Shown here: positions 1-7,677 of the stretch, one piece after another | How positions within the stretch are numbered: position 1 is the first letter of the stretch | How the letters are laid out: each line of letters begins with the position of its first letter | NCBI GenBank assembly: GCA_910579395.1 | Contig: CAJTUC010000051.1 | Location: 1 to 20,166, forward strand | DNA: 20,166 nucleotides | Source: an uncultured Lachnospiraceae bacterium | GTDB taxonomy: Bacteria; Bacillota; Clostridia; Lachnospirales; Lachnospiraceae | Direction: 5' to 3' | Position numbers and translations under genes: made by a program | Notes under the pieces: generated by a model | What the model was told of the DNA's origin: nothing | Databases searched by the model: none | The model's input: the letters and a program-made list of their open reading frames with translations, nothing else

Positions 1-18
1 TTTATCCGGTAATTTCAT
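1..18 (-). CDS. Start of an unidentified gene downstream of rsgA (truncated)
   Basis: An ATG at 18-16 on the minus strand opens a frame reading M-K-L-P-D-K before the window ends. A seven-base SD, GAGGTGA, ends 3 nt before the ATG. It pairs fully with the anti-SD sequence and puts GAGG about 6 nt from the start, which is the main support for a real gene here. In Bacillus the gene after rsgA is rpe, but this N-terminus does not resemble the usual ribulose-phosphate epimerase start, so I assign no function. The SD and the first two bases of the ATG lie inside a 12-bp hairpin, listed separately. Confidence 0.5.
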
Positions 19-46
19 CTGTCACCTCATAACAGAGGTGACAGAT
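17..46 (-). promoter_or_regulatory. Hairpin sequestering the SD and start codon of the next gene
   Basis: Positions 17-28 and 35-46 form a perfect 12-bp inverted repeat around a 6-nt loop. On the minus-strand RNA the 3' arm holds GAGGTGA and the first two bases of the ATG at 18. The 5' arm is therefore a built-in anti-SD. No U-tract follows the stem on the minus strand, so a canonical intrinsic terminator is unlikely. The rsgA stop at 75-73 is about 27 nt upstream, probably too far for a terminating ribosome to melt the stem. Translational control is an inference. Confidence 0.5.
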
Positions 47-72
47 ACGCTAAATATCAATGATACAGTACA

Positions 73-951
73 CTAGTATCTTTTGATATCCTTCAATTCC
101 TGATACAATACTTTATAATTTTCATAGCGCACCCGGCTGATTACTCCCTGTTCGACTGCCGCCTTTACGCCACAGTCAGGTTCGCTGATATGAGCACAGC
201 CGCCGAACCTGCAGGATGGCTCATACCGTTTAAATTCGGGGTAATAGCCGCTCAACTCTTCTTTCATGATTTCCGAAATATGCAGGGAAGTAAATCCCGG
301 CGTATCCATGATATACGTTTCGTCCCCGAGGGCAATAATTTCGGAATGTCTGGTCGTGTGCCGCCCTCTCTCTATTTTCCGGCTGATGCTCCCGGTCTCC
401 ATGCCAGCCTCCGGCGCAAGGGCGTTAATAAGCGTCGATTTGCCGACGCCGCTCGGCCCGGCCAGAGCCGTTGTCCTGCCGGTGAGCATGCCCCTTAATT
501 CTTCCAGTCCTTCTTTCCTGTGTGCGCTGAGAAACAGTACCTGATAACCGCATGTTTCATAGGCCATGCGGAGAGCTTCCTTTTCTTTCTCCGATGCAAT
601 ATCCTGTTTGTTAAAACAGATAATACTCGTCAGGCTCTGCTGCTCCATCCGAATCAGGAACCGGTCCAGCAGCCCAAAATCCGGATTAGGTTTTACAATC
701 GCAAAAATCACGATTGCCTGGTCGATATTGGCTACCGCCGGGCGCAGTAATTCATTCTTTCGTGGTAAAATCCCCGTTATCGTTCCTTCTTTATCCTGCT
801 CATCCAATATCTCAACGGAAACATTATCCCCCACGAGCGGTTTCATATGCTGATTGCGAAAAATGCCTCTTGCCTTACACTCATAAATGCCTTTATCCTC
901 TATATGCACATAATAAAATCCTGCAATTCCCTTTATGATCTTCCCTGTCAT
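73..951 (-). CDS. rsgA: Ribosome small-subunit-dependent GTPase RsgA
   Basis: 292-aa GTPase that acts in late maturation of the 30S ribosomal subunit in the cytosol. The N-terminal 70 residues fit an OB fold. The GTPase core is circularly permuted, as in this family: NKQD (G4) at 114-117 and SAH (G5) at 142-144 precede the P-loop GPSGVGKST at 165-173. RHTTR (switch I) lies at 197-201 and DTPGF (G3) at 216-220. The C-terminal zinc site is C247, C252, H254, C260 in the family spacing. The ATG has an AGAAGG SD and starts 6 nt after the prkC stop, so the two are probably translationally coupled. In Bacillus the homologue (CpgA) is a known PrkC substrate, which makes the adjacency meaningful. It ends in TAG. 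Confidence 0.97.
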   Translation of the reverse strand: MTGKIIKGIAGFYYVHIEDKGIYECKARGIFRNQHMKPLVGDNVSVEILDEQDKEGTITGILPRKNELLRPAVANIDQAIVIFAIVKPNPDFGLLDRFLIRMEQQSLTSIICFNKQDIASEKEKEALRMAYETCGYQVLFLSAHRKEGLEELRGMLTGRTTALAGPSGVGKSTLINALAPEAGMETGSISRKIERGRHTTRHSEIIALGDETYIMDTPGFTSLHISEIMKEELSGYYPEFKRYEPSCRFGGCAHISEPDCGVKAAVEQGVISRVRYENYKVLYQELKDIKRY

Positions 952-957
952 GCCTTC

Positions 958-3156
958 TCACTCTTCAACAAACGTGACGCCTCTCGTCACGGATTTTTCC
1001 GTCGAAGTTCCATCCATGATGACCGTATCTCCAGTATTGGGATCGGTCGTCGTCACAGGATTCGTCGTGACCGTAAAAATGAACTGAATCACACCGGTCT
1101 CCGCATGAATACCTGTATAATTCACAGGCAGCGGGAAAGACGTTGTCTGCGTATTCAACAGCTGTGTACCGTCCGCTGCCGTAACAATGACAGTGACCGG
1201 AAGACCGTCGTGATATTCGCTATCCTCAGTTGGTGCCGTGATATTATCGACGAATTTATAAGTGCGGGCTGTCGGCCCGATACTGACTTTTAAATCAATC
1301 ACCGTTCCGCTGTCCACCCAGGAACCTTCGGAATAACTCTGATAACATATTTTATCCGTTAATGCCTCATCTTCATTATTGACCTGCGTAATCGTGCCGA
1401 CGCTCAGGCCGCTCTCTGTCAGCAGCGCCACACCGTCCATCTCTATCAATCCTGTCACATTGGGCACTCTGACCTTCGTGCTTTCCGCTCCCTGGCTTAC
1501 CCAGATAGTAACAGAAGACCCCGCCGGTGCACCTTCGCCCGCCTTGGGCGACTGGGAAATGACATTGCCGCTACGCACAAGATCATCGTAACTCTCTGTC
1601 GCATTTACAACAAAACCTTCTTTTTCCAGAATCGAAGTCGCCTCTGCCTGCGTCTTACTCTGCACATCGGGTACTTTAATGAGCTCATTCGCTTCCGCTA
1701 CCGTCAGAATTACATTGCTGTTCCTATCCGTCATCGTACCGGCTTTGACGCTTGCCCTGATGATAGTTCCCGCCTCATGAGCGTCCGTTATTTCATATTC
1801 AATTTCGGGTGTCAGACCAATCTCGAGCAAAGCACGTTTCGCTTCATCCAGCGTTTTCCCCTCGACTTCGATCATTTCCACCTGCTCCGCCTCTTCTTCC
1901 TGCTCCTGTTCCGTCTCTGTATCGGCATTTTCAAAAGGGAAAACGCCGAGCGTACGACCCACGATGAAAAGAACGATACCGCCGATCAGGAGCGCGGCAA
2001 CAACGGCAAGAATCGTCGTGATCCGCTCCATTTTGGGATCGTAATCATCGTCATCGTCGTCATCATCTTCATCCTCATAGTACTCGTCATCTTCATAGTA
2101 CTCGTCATCGATGTCCTCGTCGTCTTCCTCATCATCCTCGTCGTCTTCATAATCTTCGTCGTCTTCGTCTTCATAACGCTCATGCCGGTAATAATCTTCA
2201 TTTTTCCGCATGCGCATCGCCTCATCCATGGAATCTCTTCTGTCGGACTGACGCTTAATCTGCACCATATCCCTGTCCGTGATCATTCTGGTCGATGCTT
2301 CCTCATCGGGATCCACCACCTTGACGAAATCTTCATCCGGATTTATCAGCGACTGCTTCAGGTCGATGACCAATTCTCCCATCGACTGATACCGCCTGTC
2401 AGGACTCTTCTGACAGCATTTACATACAATCTGCTCGACACTGATTGGAATCTCCGCCACAAACTCCCTCGGCGAAGGCAGCTCTTCCTGAATATGTTTG
2501 ATGGCAATCGCCACCGTCGTTTCCCCATTAAAAGGAACACGGCCCGTCAGCATCTCGAACATGGTGACGCCAAGTGAATAAATATCACTCTTTTCATCGC
2601 TGTAACCGCCTCTTGCCTGTTCCGGCGATGTGTAATGTACCGATCCCATGACATTCGATGTAATGGTATTGCTGGTCGCTGCCTTCGCAATCCCAAAATC
2701 TGTCACTTTAACTTTGCCCTCTTTGGAAATAATAATATTCTGAGGCTTGATATCACGATGGATAATATGATTGTTATGTGCCGATTCAATTCCCATGGAA
2801 ACCTGAATTGCGATACTGATAGCCTCTTTGGCAGAAAGCCTCGCCTTTTTCTCGATATATTTTTTCAGCGTAATGCCCTCTACCAGTTCCATAACGATAT
2901 AGTAGATGCCGCCTTCTTCACCAACATCATAAACGTTGACAATATTCGGGTGCATCAGGCCTGCGGCCGCCTGCGCCTCAATACGGAATTTGGAGACGAA
3001 ATTCTCATTTTCGCTGAATTCCTGTTTCAAAACTTTAACCGCCACAAAGCGATTCAGTTTATGGTCCTTTGCTTTATATACATCCGACATTCCACCGGTA
3101 CCAATTTTTTCCAAAATCTCATACCGTTCGCCGATTATCATTCCAATTTTAATCAT
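958..3156 (-). CDS. prkC: PASTA-domain Ser/Thr protein kinase PrkC
   Basis: Membrane Hanks-type kinase that senses muropeptides or lipid II outside and phosphorylates cytosolic targets. The start is placed at ATG 3156 (732 aa), after an AGGTG SD and just before the kinase fold. The open frame extends 26 codons further up, but that stretch shows no conserved sequence. Kinase domain about 10-275: Gly-loop GTGGMSDVY 19-27, VAVK with K41, HRDIKPQN 133-140, DFG 153-155, and activation segment to GSVHYTSPEQ 171-180. A 45-residue stretch (329-373) is almost purely Asp/Glu/Tyr. One membrane helix spans about 379-400. Three extracellular PASTA repeats lie near 425-488, 492-557 and 562-628, followed by an extra domain of about 100 residues rich in Thr and beta-prone sequence. 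The cognate phosphatase gene lies 91 nt upstream. Confidence 0.96.
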   Translation of the reverse strand: MIKIGMIIGERYEILEKIGTGGMSDVYKAKDHKLNRFVAVKVLKQEFSENENFVSKFRIEAQAAAGLMHPNIVNVYDVGEEGGIYYIVMELVEGITLKKYIEKKARLSAKEAISIAIQVSMGIESAHNNHIIHRDIKPQNIIISKEGKVKVTDFGIAKAATSNTITSNVMGSVHYTSPEQARGGYSDEKSDIYSLGVTMFEMLTGRVPFNGETTVAIAIKHIQEELPSPREFVAEIPISVEQIVCKCCQKSPDRRYQSMGELVIDLKQSLINPDEDFVKVVDPDEEASTRMITDRDMVQIKRQSDRRDSMDEAMRMRKNEDYYRHERYEDEDDEDYEDDEDDEEDDEDIDDEYYEDDEYYEDEDDDDDDDDYDPKMERITTILAVVAALLIGGIVLFIVGRTLGVFPFENADTETEQEQEEEAEQVEMIEVEGKTLDEAKRALLEIGLTPEIEYEITDAHEAGTIIRASVKAGTMTDRNSNVILTVAEANELIKVPDVQSKTQAEATSILEKEGFVVNATESYDDLVRSGNVISQSPKAGEGAPAGSSVTIWVSQGAESTKVRVPNVTGLIEMDGVALLTESGLSVGTITQVNNEDEALTDKICYQSYSEGSWVDSGTVIDLKVSIGPTARTYKFVDNITAPTEDSEYHDGLPVTVIVTAADGTQLLNTQTTSFPLPVNYTGIHAETGVIQFIFTVTTNPVTTTDPNTGDTVIMDGTSTEKSVTRGVTFVEE

Positions 3157-3247
3157 GATTACACCTACCCGCGCGTTGCGACGCGCCTTAAAGTCAATGG
3201 GTCGAATACACATATTCAACCTTTGAATGCGCATTTTTATTTAACAT

Positions 3248-3985
3248 TTACATCTTATCTGCTGACGGTTCAATAATGATCACAGAAATATTATCTTTCC
3301 CGCCGTTATCATTGGCCATCCTGACCAATGCTTCCGCCCTTTCTTTCAGGCTTCCCCCGCTCTTTAAAATTTTTTGTATATCTTCATCCTCTACCATGTT
3401 GGTCAGACCGTCAGAACAAAGCAGCACAATATCGCCGGCCTCCAGTTCCAGATTGAAAAAGTCCGCTTCAATCGTATTCCTTGCACCAAGCGCCCTTGTA
3501 ATGATATTCTTATCCGGATGGTTCCTGGCCGACTTTCTGTCGATGCCGCCCCGCTGAATCATCTCTTCCACCAGAGAATGGTCTATTGTAACCTGCTCTA
3601 TCCTGTCATTGATCAGATAGAGTCTGCTGTCTCCTACATTTGCCACTTCCAGATACTTGCCGATACAGGTCGCGATAACAATTGTCGTCCCCATACCCAT
3701 AAGCGCCTTATCGCCGCCTGCCTTCTGTCTGATATAAGCATTGGCTTTGTTGATCGCTTTGCTCAAAATGATCGTAGGATTCTTTTCAAAAGAAGCCTTC
3801 ACTTCCTCCACGATCGTCTCCACCGCATATCTGGATGCAAACTCTCCCGCATTATGCCCACCCATACCGTCTGCAACAATAAAAATGTTCGGCAGATTAC
3901 CGACGGGAGTCTCCGAAAGATAAACAAAATCCTGATTTATTTGTCTTCTATGTCCAATATCTGTAACTGCATAGGACCTCAGCAC
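3248..3985 (-). CDS. prpC: PP2C-type Ser/Thr phosphatase (PrpC/Stp family)
   Basis: 245-aa metal-dependent cytosolic phosphatase that reverses the action of the adjacent PASTA kinase. PP2C motifs are in order: RxxNQD at 14-19 (N17, D19), DGMGGH 39-44, GTT 99-101, VGDSR 117-121, DH 135-136, SDGLT 191-195 and GGKDN 228-232, which supply the metal-binding aspartates. Length is typical of the short bacterial family, with no membrane segment. The start codon is GTG at 3985-3983, supported by a perfect AGGAGG SD (3994-3999) with an 8-nt spacer. It lies 27 nt after rlmN, and prkC follows 91 nt downstream. This is the conserved prpC-prkC order. Confidence 0.96.
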   Translation of the reverse strand: MLRSYAVTDIGHRRQINQDFVYLSETPVGNLPNIFIVADGMGGHNAGEFASRYAVETIVEEVKASFEKNPTIILSKAINKANAYIRQKAGGDKALMGMGTTIVIATCIGKYLEVANVGDSRLYLINDRIEQVTIDHSLVEEMIQRGGIDRKSARNHPDKNIITRALGARNTIEADFFNLELEAGDIVLLCSDGLTNMVEDEDIQKILKSGGSLKERAEALVRMANDNGGKDNISVIIIEPSADKM

Positions 3986-4012
3986 TGTATTTTCCTCCTA
4001 TGGTCATTCCTT

Positions 4013-5068
4013 TCACTCAGCCTGCTTTATCATATGGCTCCTTCTGAGCTGTCCGCAGGCACCGTCTATATCTCTGCCCATTTCCCTTCTAATAGTAACA
4101 TTTATTCCATTTTTTTCAAGTTTATTTTTAAATCCATCTACCGCCCGTCTGTCGGACTGCCTGAAATTTCGCTCTTTTACGGGGTTTATCGGAATCAGAT
4201 TAACATGGCAGTTAAGCGGCTTTATCAGCGCTGTCAGCTCTTCTGCATCCTCTTTCGTATCGTTTACCCCGTCCGCCAGACTATATTCAAATGTAATCCG
4301 CCGCCCTGTCTTTTCAAAATAGTATGTACAGGCATCCATCAATTCATCCAGCGAATACTTCTCGGCAATCGGCATCAGGCTGCGTCTTTTTTCATCCGTT
4401 GCCGCATGAAGCGACAGCGCAAGCGTGATCTGAAGCCGTTCCTCAGCCAGCCGTCTGATGCCGGGCACGATACCGCAAGTGGAAACCGTGACATTCCGCT
4501 GGCTGATATGGAGACCGTTCTCGTCCGTCAGCAGCAGAAGGAAGCGGAGCAGATTCTCATAATTATCAAGCGGTTCCCCGGTCCCCATCACGACCACATT
4601 GGAAACCCGTTCCCCCGTCAGTCTCGTAATGGCATAAATCTGGTCGAGCATCTCGGAAGGCAGCAGATTCCGCTCCCATCCGTTCAGCGTGGAAGCGCAG
4701 AAACGGCAGCCCATCCGGCAGCCTGCCTGCGAGGAAATACAAACTGAATTTCCATGCTTATAGCGCATCCATACGCTCTCCACAAGATTCCCGTCAGGCA
4801 GTGCAAACAGGAACTTCTTCGTACCGTCTATTCTGGATTCCTGCACCTTTACGGCCGTAAGCGCGGTATAAGTAAAGTGCTCCCTGCATTTTTCCCGGAA
4901 TGCCTTGGGCAGATTCGTCATTTCCTCATAATCCGCAGCAAGCTTCCGGTGCATCCACTCATACAACTGTTTCGCCCGGTAAGCCGGTTCGGAAAACTGT
5001 TTCACCTGTTCCTGCAGCTGCGGCAGGGTCAAAGATTTTATATCTCTTTTTTCTTCTATATCCGTCAT
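4013..5068 (-). CDS. rlmN: Dual-specificity RNA methyltransferase RlmN
   Basis: Radical-SAM enzyme that makes 2-methyladenosine at 23S rRNA A2503 and tRNA A37 (E. coli numbering). With the start at ATG 5068 the protein is 351 aa. The CxxxCxxC cluster motif is C117, C121, C124. The two family catalytic cysteines correspond to C110 and C338, and the SAM-binding GEP is at 164-166. I chose ATG 5068 because AAGGAAGGA precedes it by 6 nt and it leaves the usual short N-terminus before the first helix. The frame also stays open to a GTG at 5140, which overlaps the rsmB stop as GTGA. That 24-residue extension lacks a good SD and looks unlike the family. An alternative start there cannot be excluded. 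Confidence 0.95.
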   Translation of the reverse strand: MTDIEEKRDIKSLTLPQLQEQVKQFSEPAYRAKQLYEWMHRKLAADYEEMTNLPKAFREKCREHFTYTALTAVKVQESRIDGTKKFLFALPDGNLVESVWMRYKHGNSVCISSQAGCRMGCRFCASTLNGWERNLLPSEMLDQIYAITRLTGERVSNVVVMGTGEPLDNYENLLRFLLLLTDENGLHISQRNVTVSTCGIVPGIRRLAEERLQITLALSLHAATDEKRRSLMPIAEKYSLDELMDACTYYFEKTGRRITFEYSLADGVNDTKEDAEELTALIKPLNCHVNLIPINPVKERNFRQSDRRAVDGFKNKLEKNGINVTIRREMGRDIDGACGQLRRSHMIKQAE

Positions 5069-5136
5069 TTCAATTCCTTCCTTTGAATTGCAGAATGGCT
5101 CACCGGAAACATTCCGCAAAAAAAGCTTCATTCCCT

Positions 5137-6492
5137 TCACTCTTTGCGGAGCCTCGCAAAAAAGAATCCATCCGATTCATGCACTCCCGGAAGCAGCTGC
5201 AGCATTCCCGTATCTGCGGCAGCAAGCAGTTCCTCCGGCAGTTCTTCCGGCAGATGCCCCCGCATACTCTCCGGCGCAAAAGAAAACTCCCGGCAGAGCC
5301 ATTCCACCATTTTTTCGTTTTCCGGCGGAACGACCGTACAGGTACTGTACAGCAAAATACCGCCCGGCTTTACATAAGCTGCGGCATTTCGCAGAATTTC
5401 CTTCTGCAGCGCCGTGATCTCCGCTAGGGACTGTTCCGTCGCATGATATTTGATATCCGGTTTTCTTCCGATGACACCGAGACCGGAACAGGGAACATCC
5501 GCCAGTACGACATCTGCCGCCTGATGTAATTCCTCTCTGTAAATGCACGCATCCCCGATTGCAGTCTTCATATTCTCCCTGCGCATCCGCCGCCTGTTTT
5601 CTTCCATCCGCAGCAGCTTTGCTTCCGTAATATCAAAAGAAAGCACACTTCCCGTATCCGCCAGTTTGGAAGCCGCATGAAGCGACTTGCCGCCCGGCGC
5701 CGCACATAGGTCAAGAACAGTCTGCCCTTTGCCGATGCCCGCCGCTTCCACGGCCAGCATGGAACTGACATCCTGTACTGCAAAAAATCCCTCTTCATAC
5801 CCTGGAAGATGCCGGATTCCCTCCGCTTTCTCTATCTGTACCGCATAGGACAGATAAGGATGCTTTTTTACAGCAATTCCTTTCTGCTCCCAGGAAGCAA
5901 GCAGCGCATTTCGCTCGTCTATCGTCAACCCTTCTTCCAGCCGGATTGTTACCGGCTTTCTTTCCAGAAAGTCCCGCAGCATTTTTTCTGTCGTTTCCAG
6001 ACCATACAGGCGCAGGAAATATTCCGTCAGCCAAAGCGGCATGGAATACAGCACAGAAAAAGCTTCCGCAGCATTTTTTCCCGCATCAGGCCAGGCGACT
6101 GCCCCTTTCTGCCTGGATAGATTCCGCAGAACGCCGTTGACGTATCCCTGCAGAGAACCGAATTTTCTTTTTTTCGCAAGCTTCACCGCTTCGTTGCAGA
6201 CTGCCGCATCGGGAACCGCCTCCATAAATAGAAGCTGATACGCGCTCATCCGCAAAAGTGCCCGGATGAAAGGCTTCATCTTCTTTACCGGTACTTTGGA
6301 AATCCCATTAAGCACATAGTCTATCTGGATTTTCCGTTCAACGCTTCCTTCCGTGACCCGTTTGATAAAAGCCTTCTCTCTGGGCTCTAAATAGTCGTAT
6401 TTCTCCAACACATCCGCCAGCAGCAGATTCACATACCCATCCGTTCTCTCCAGCTCCAGCAGGATTTCTATGATGATTTCTCTTAGATTCAT
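5137..6492 (-). CDS. rsmB: 16S rRNA m5C967 methyltransferase RsmB (Sun family)
   Basis: 451-aa SAM-dependent cytosine-C5 methyltransferase acting on 16S rRNA before 30S assembly. Residues 1-130 form the NusB-like RNA-binding domain typical of RsmB. The Rossmann methyltransferase domain follows, with motif I LDLCAAPGGKS at 260-270, motif IV DVPCSG at 332-337 (C335) and motif VI YSTCT at 382-386 (C385). The two cysteines are the paired catalytic residues of this family. The ATG at 6492 has an AGGTG SD with a 5-nt spacer. It is the first gene after the 434-nt structured gap and is followed by rlmN, so two rRNA methyltransferases sit back to back. Confidence 0.95.
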   Translation of the reverse strand: MNLREIIIEILLELERTDGYVNLLLADVLEKYDYLEPREKAFIKRVTEGSVERKIQIDYVLNGISKVPVKKMKPFIRALLRMSAYQLLFMEAVPDAAVCNEAVKLAKKRKFGSLQGYVNGVLRNLSRQKGAVAWPDAGKNAAEAFSVLYSMPLWLTEYFLRLYGLETTEKMLRDFLERKPVTIRLEEGLTIDERNALLASWEQKGIAVKKHPYLSYAVQIEKAEGIRHLPGYEEGFFAVQDVSSMLAVEAAGIGKGQTVLDLCAAPGGKSLHAASKLADTGSVLSFDITEAKLLRMEENRRRMRRENMKTAIGDACIYREELHQAADVVLADVPCSGLGVIGRKPDIKYHATEQSLAEITALQKEILRNAAAYVKPGGILLYSTCTVVPPENEKMVEWLCREFSFAPESMRGHLPEELPEELLAAADTGMLQLLPGVHESDGFFFARLRKE

Positions 6493-6926
6493 TCTTACAC
6501 CTATCTGTCTGCTTCAGCAGATACCCAAATTCAATCGTTGAAAACGCTTTTCTTTCAACCTTCTTATGCCTTCCTCACTCTATCCTAAAGCGAGCAAAAC
6601 TTATGACAAACAAGTTTGTCAGGAAAAATGCCCGTATTCCGGGCATTCTTTCGGGCGAGAAAGGTTCCGTTCTGCGGAACCTCAAAATCTCAAGACAAAC
6701 AAATTTGTCAAGGAAAATGCCGCTATTTAGACATTCTTCGGTGTGAAGAAGATTTGCTTTGCAAGTCCATAGAAGTTCTTGGCGAAACAGCCAAGCCTGG
6801 GAACCAGGCTTTAGCTGTATGAACCTTAGAACTTCTCTTTACACTAATGACCATGCCTTTCTCTCAACCTGCGAACTTTGGGCCGCAGGCACAAATTCGC
6901 GATTGAAAAATCTCTGATTTTTCAAT
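6493..6926. repeat. 434-nt non-coding gap with duplicated palindromes and stacked hairpins
   Basis: No convincing gene is present; the one open frame here runs through hairpins and has no SD. An imperfect tandem duplication starts at 6605 and 6694 (89-nt period). Each copy begins with a gacaaa-centred palindrome (6605-6620, 6694-6709), then an aggaaaatgcc/cattctt block. Perfect stems are 6627-6634/6640-6647, 6662-6669/6675-6682, 6793-6800/6804-6811 and the enclosing 6771-6779/6828-6836, with 6787-6791/6814-6818 nested between. Weaker stems lie at 6537-6543/6553-6559 and 6508-6512/6517-6521. An 8-bp inverted repeat, ttcaatcg at 6530-6537 and cgattgaa at 6900-6907, brackets the block. It could be a dispersed intergenic repeat, a small non-autonomous element or a structured leader for rsmB. 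Confidence 0.7.
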
Positions 6927-6927
6927 C
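6901..6927 (-). terminator. AT-rich 12-bp hairpin at the metallopeptidase stop codon
   Basis: Positions 6901-6912 and 6916-6927 are a perfect 12-bp inverted repeat around a 3-nt loop. It starts at the last base of the TAG stop of the metallopeptidase gene (6929-6927). The stem is A/T-rich and no U-tract follows on the minus strand, so it is not a textbook intrinsic terminator. It may instead stabilise the upstream mRNA end or cause partial attenuation before rsmB. It also belongs to the hairpin-rich block to its left. Confidence 0.35.
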
Positions 6928-7646
6928 TAGTCTCTTCTTCTACTGTTATTTCCGAACAAAAGGATGAGCCTGAGCAGCTGTAACACGGAAGAAGCCGCCG
7001 CTGCTACATAGGTAAGCGCCGCTGCGCTGAGCACTTTACGGCACCCGTTCGTCTCGTCTCTTTCCATCAATCCGTAATCGCCGAGCATTCTCAGCGCCCT
7101 TCCCGATGCGTTGAACTCCACCGGCAGCGTAACGATCTGGAACAAGACCGCAATGGCAAATACCCAGATACCAATCTGGATAAAAAGCTGATTCATGCCA
7201 AACAACACTCCCAGCAGAATGATCGGGATTCCCAGTTTGGAGCCAATATTCGCCGCAGGCACAAGCGCCGTTCTGATCTGAAGCGGTGCATAACCCTTAT
7301 TGTGCTGAAGAGCATGGCCGCACTCGTGTGCTGCAACGCCGATTGCCGCAACGGAAGTCGAACCATAAGTGGCATCCGAAAGCCGGAGCACCTTATGCGA
7401 CGGGTCATAGTGATCCGTCAATTCTCCCCGGATATGCTCCACGCGCACATCATAGATGCCTGAAAGCTCCAGAATCCGCTGCGCCGCCTGCGCGCCCGTC
7501 ATACCGCTCCTGCTTCTGACTCTGGCATACTTTTTAAAAGTTGAACTCACACGAAGCTGTGCTACGATGCAGAGCACAGCACCGATAATGACCAGCCAGT
7601 AAGTGGGATCAAAATACATCCCGTAATATCCGCCATAATATCTCAT
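6927..7646 (-). CDS. Membrane zinc metallopeptidase, YugP family
   Basis: 239-aa integral-membrane protein of the Zn_peptidase_2 (YugP) family. The zincin motif HECGH lies at 107-111 within a VAAHECGHALQH stretch, and E177 in LPVEFNAS is the likely third ligand. Predicted membrane segments fall near 13-33, 128-150, 155-175 and 206-230. The N-terminus is rich in Tyr and Gly. Substrates are unknown; the arrangement suggests proteolysis at or inside the cytoplasmic membrane. AAGGAG precedes the ATG by 10 nt. The gene lies between fmt and rsmB, where Bacillus has no such gene. I leave the symbol blank because the biochemical role is not established. Confidence 0.9.
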   Translation of the reverse strand: MRYYGGYYGMYFDPTYWLVIIGAVLCIVAQLRVSSTFKKYARVRSRSGMTGAQAAQRILELSGIYDVRVEHIRGELTDHYDPSHKVLRLSDATYGSTSVAAIGVAAHECGHALQHNKGYAPLQIRTALVPAANIGSKLGIPIILLGVLFGMNQLFIQIGIWVFAIAVLFQIVTLPVEFNASGRALRMLGDYGLMERDETNGCRKVLSAAALTYVAAAASSVLQLLRLILLFGNNSRRRD

Positions 7647-7677
7647 AATTTATCCGCTCCTTTCGTCCTTTTCCACA

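Noticed and set aside
1777..2577. A 266-codon plus-strand open frame with a hydrophobic Ile/Val-rich stretch
   Set aside because: The hydrophobic run is only the complement of the Asp/Glu codons of the PrkC acidic linker; it is a shadow of prkC.
3374..4747. A 457-codon plus-strand open frame antisense to prpC and rlmN
   Set aside because: Both underlying genes on the minus strand have complete catalytic motifs; the antisense frame has no SD, no recognisable domain and crosses their intergenic gap.
5069..5140. GTG start for rlmN overlapping the rsmB stop
   Set aside because: The extension lacks a good SD and family similarity; ATG 5068 has a strong SD and fits family length. Kept as an alternative only.
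6605..6709. Two similar palindromic repeats resembling the start of a CRISPR array
   Set aside because: Only two copies, the similarity continues into the 'spacer', and no cas genes are present.
6616..6822. A 68-codon plus-strand frame in the long intergenic gap
   Set aside because: It lies across the hairpins and the duplicated unit, lacks an SD and has no recognisable protein pattern.
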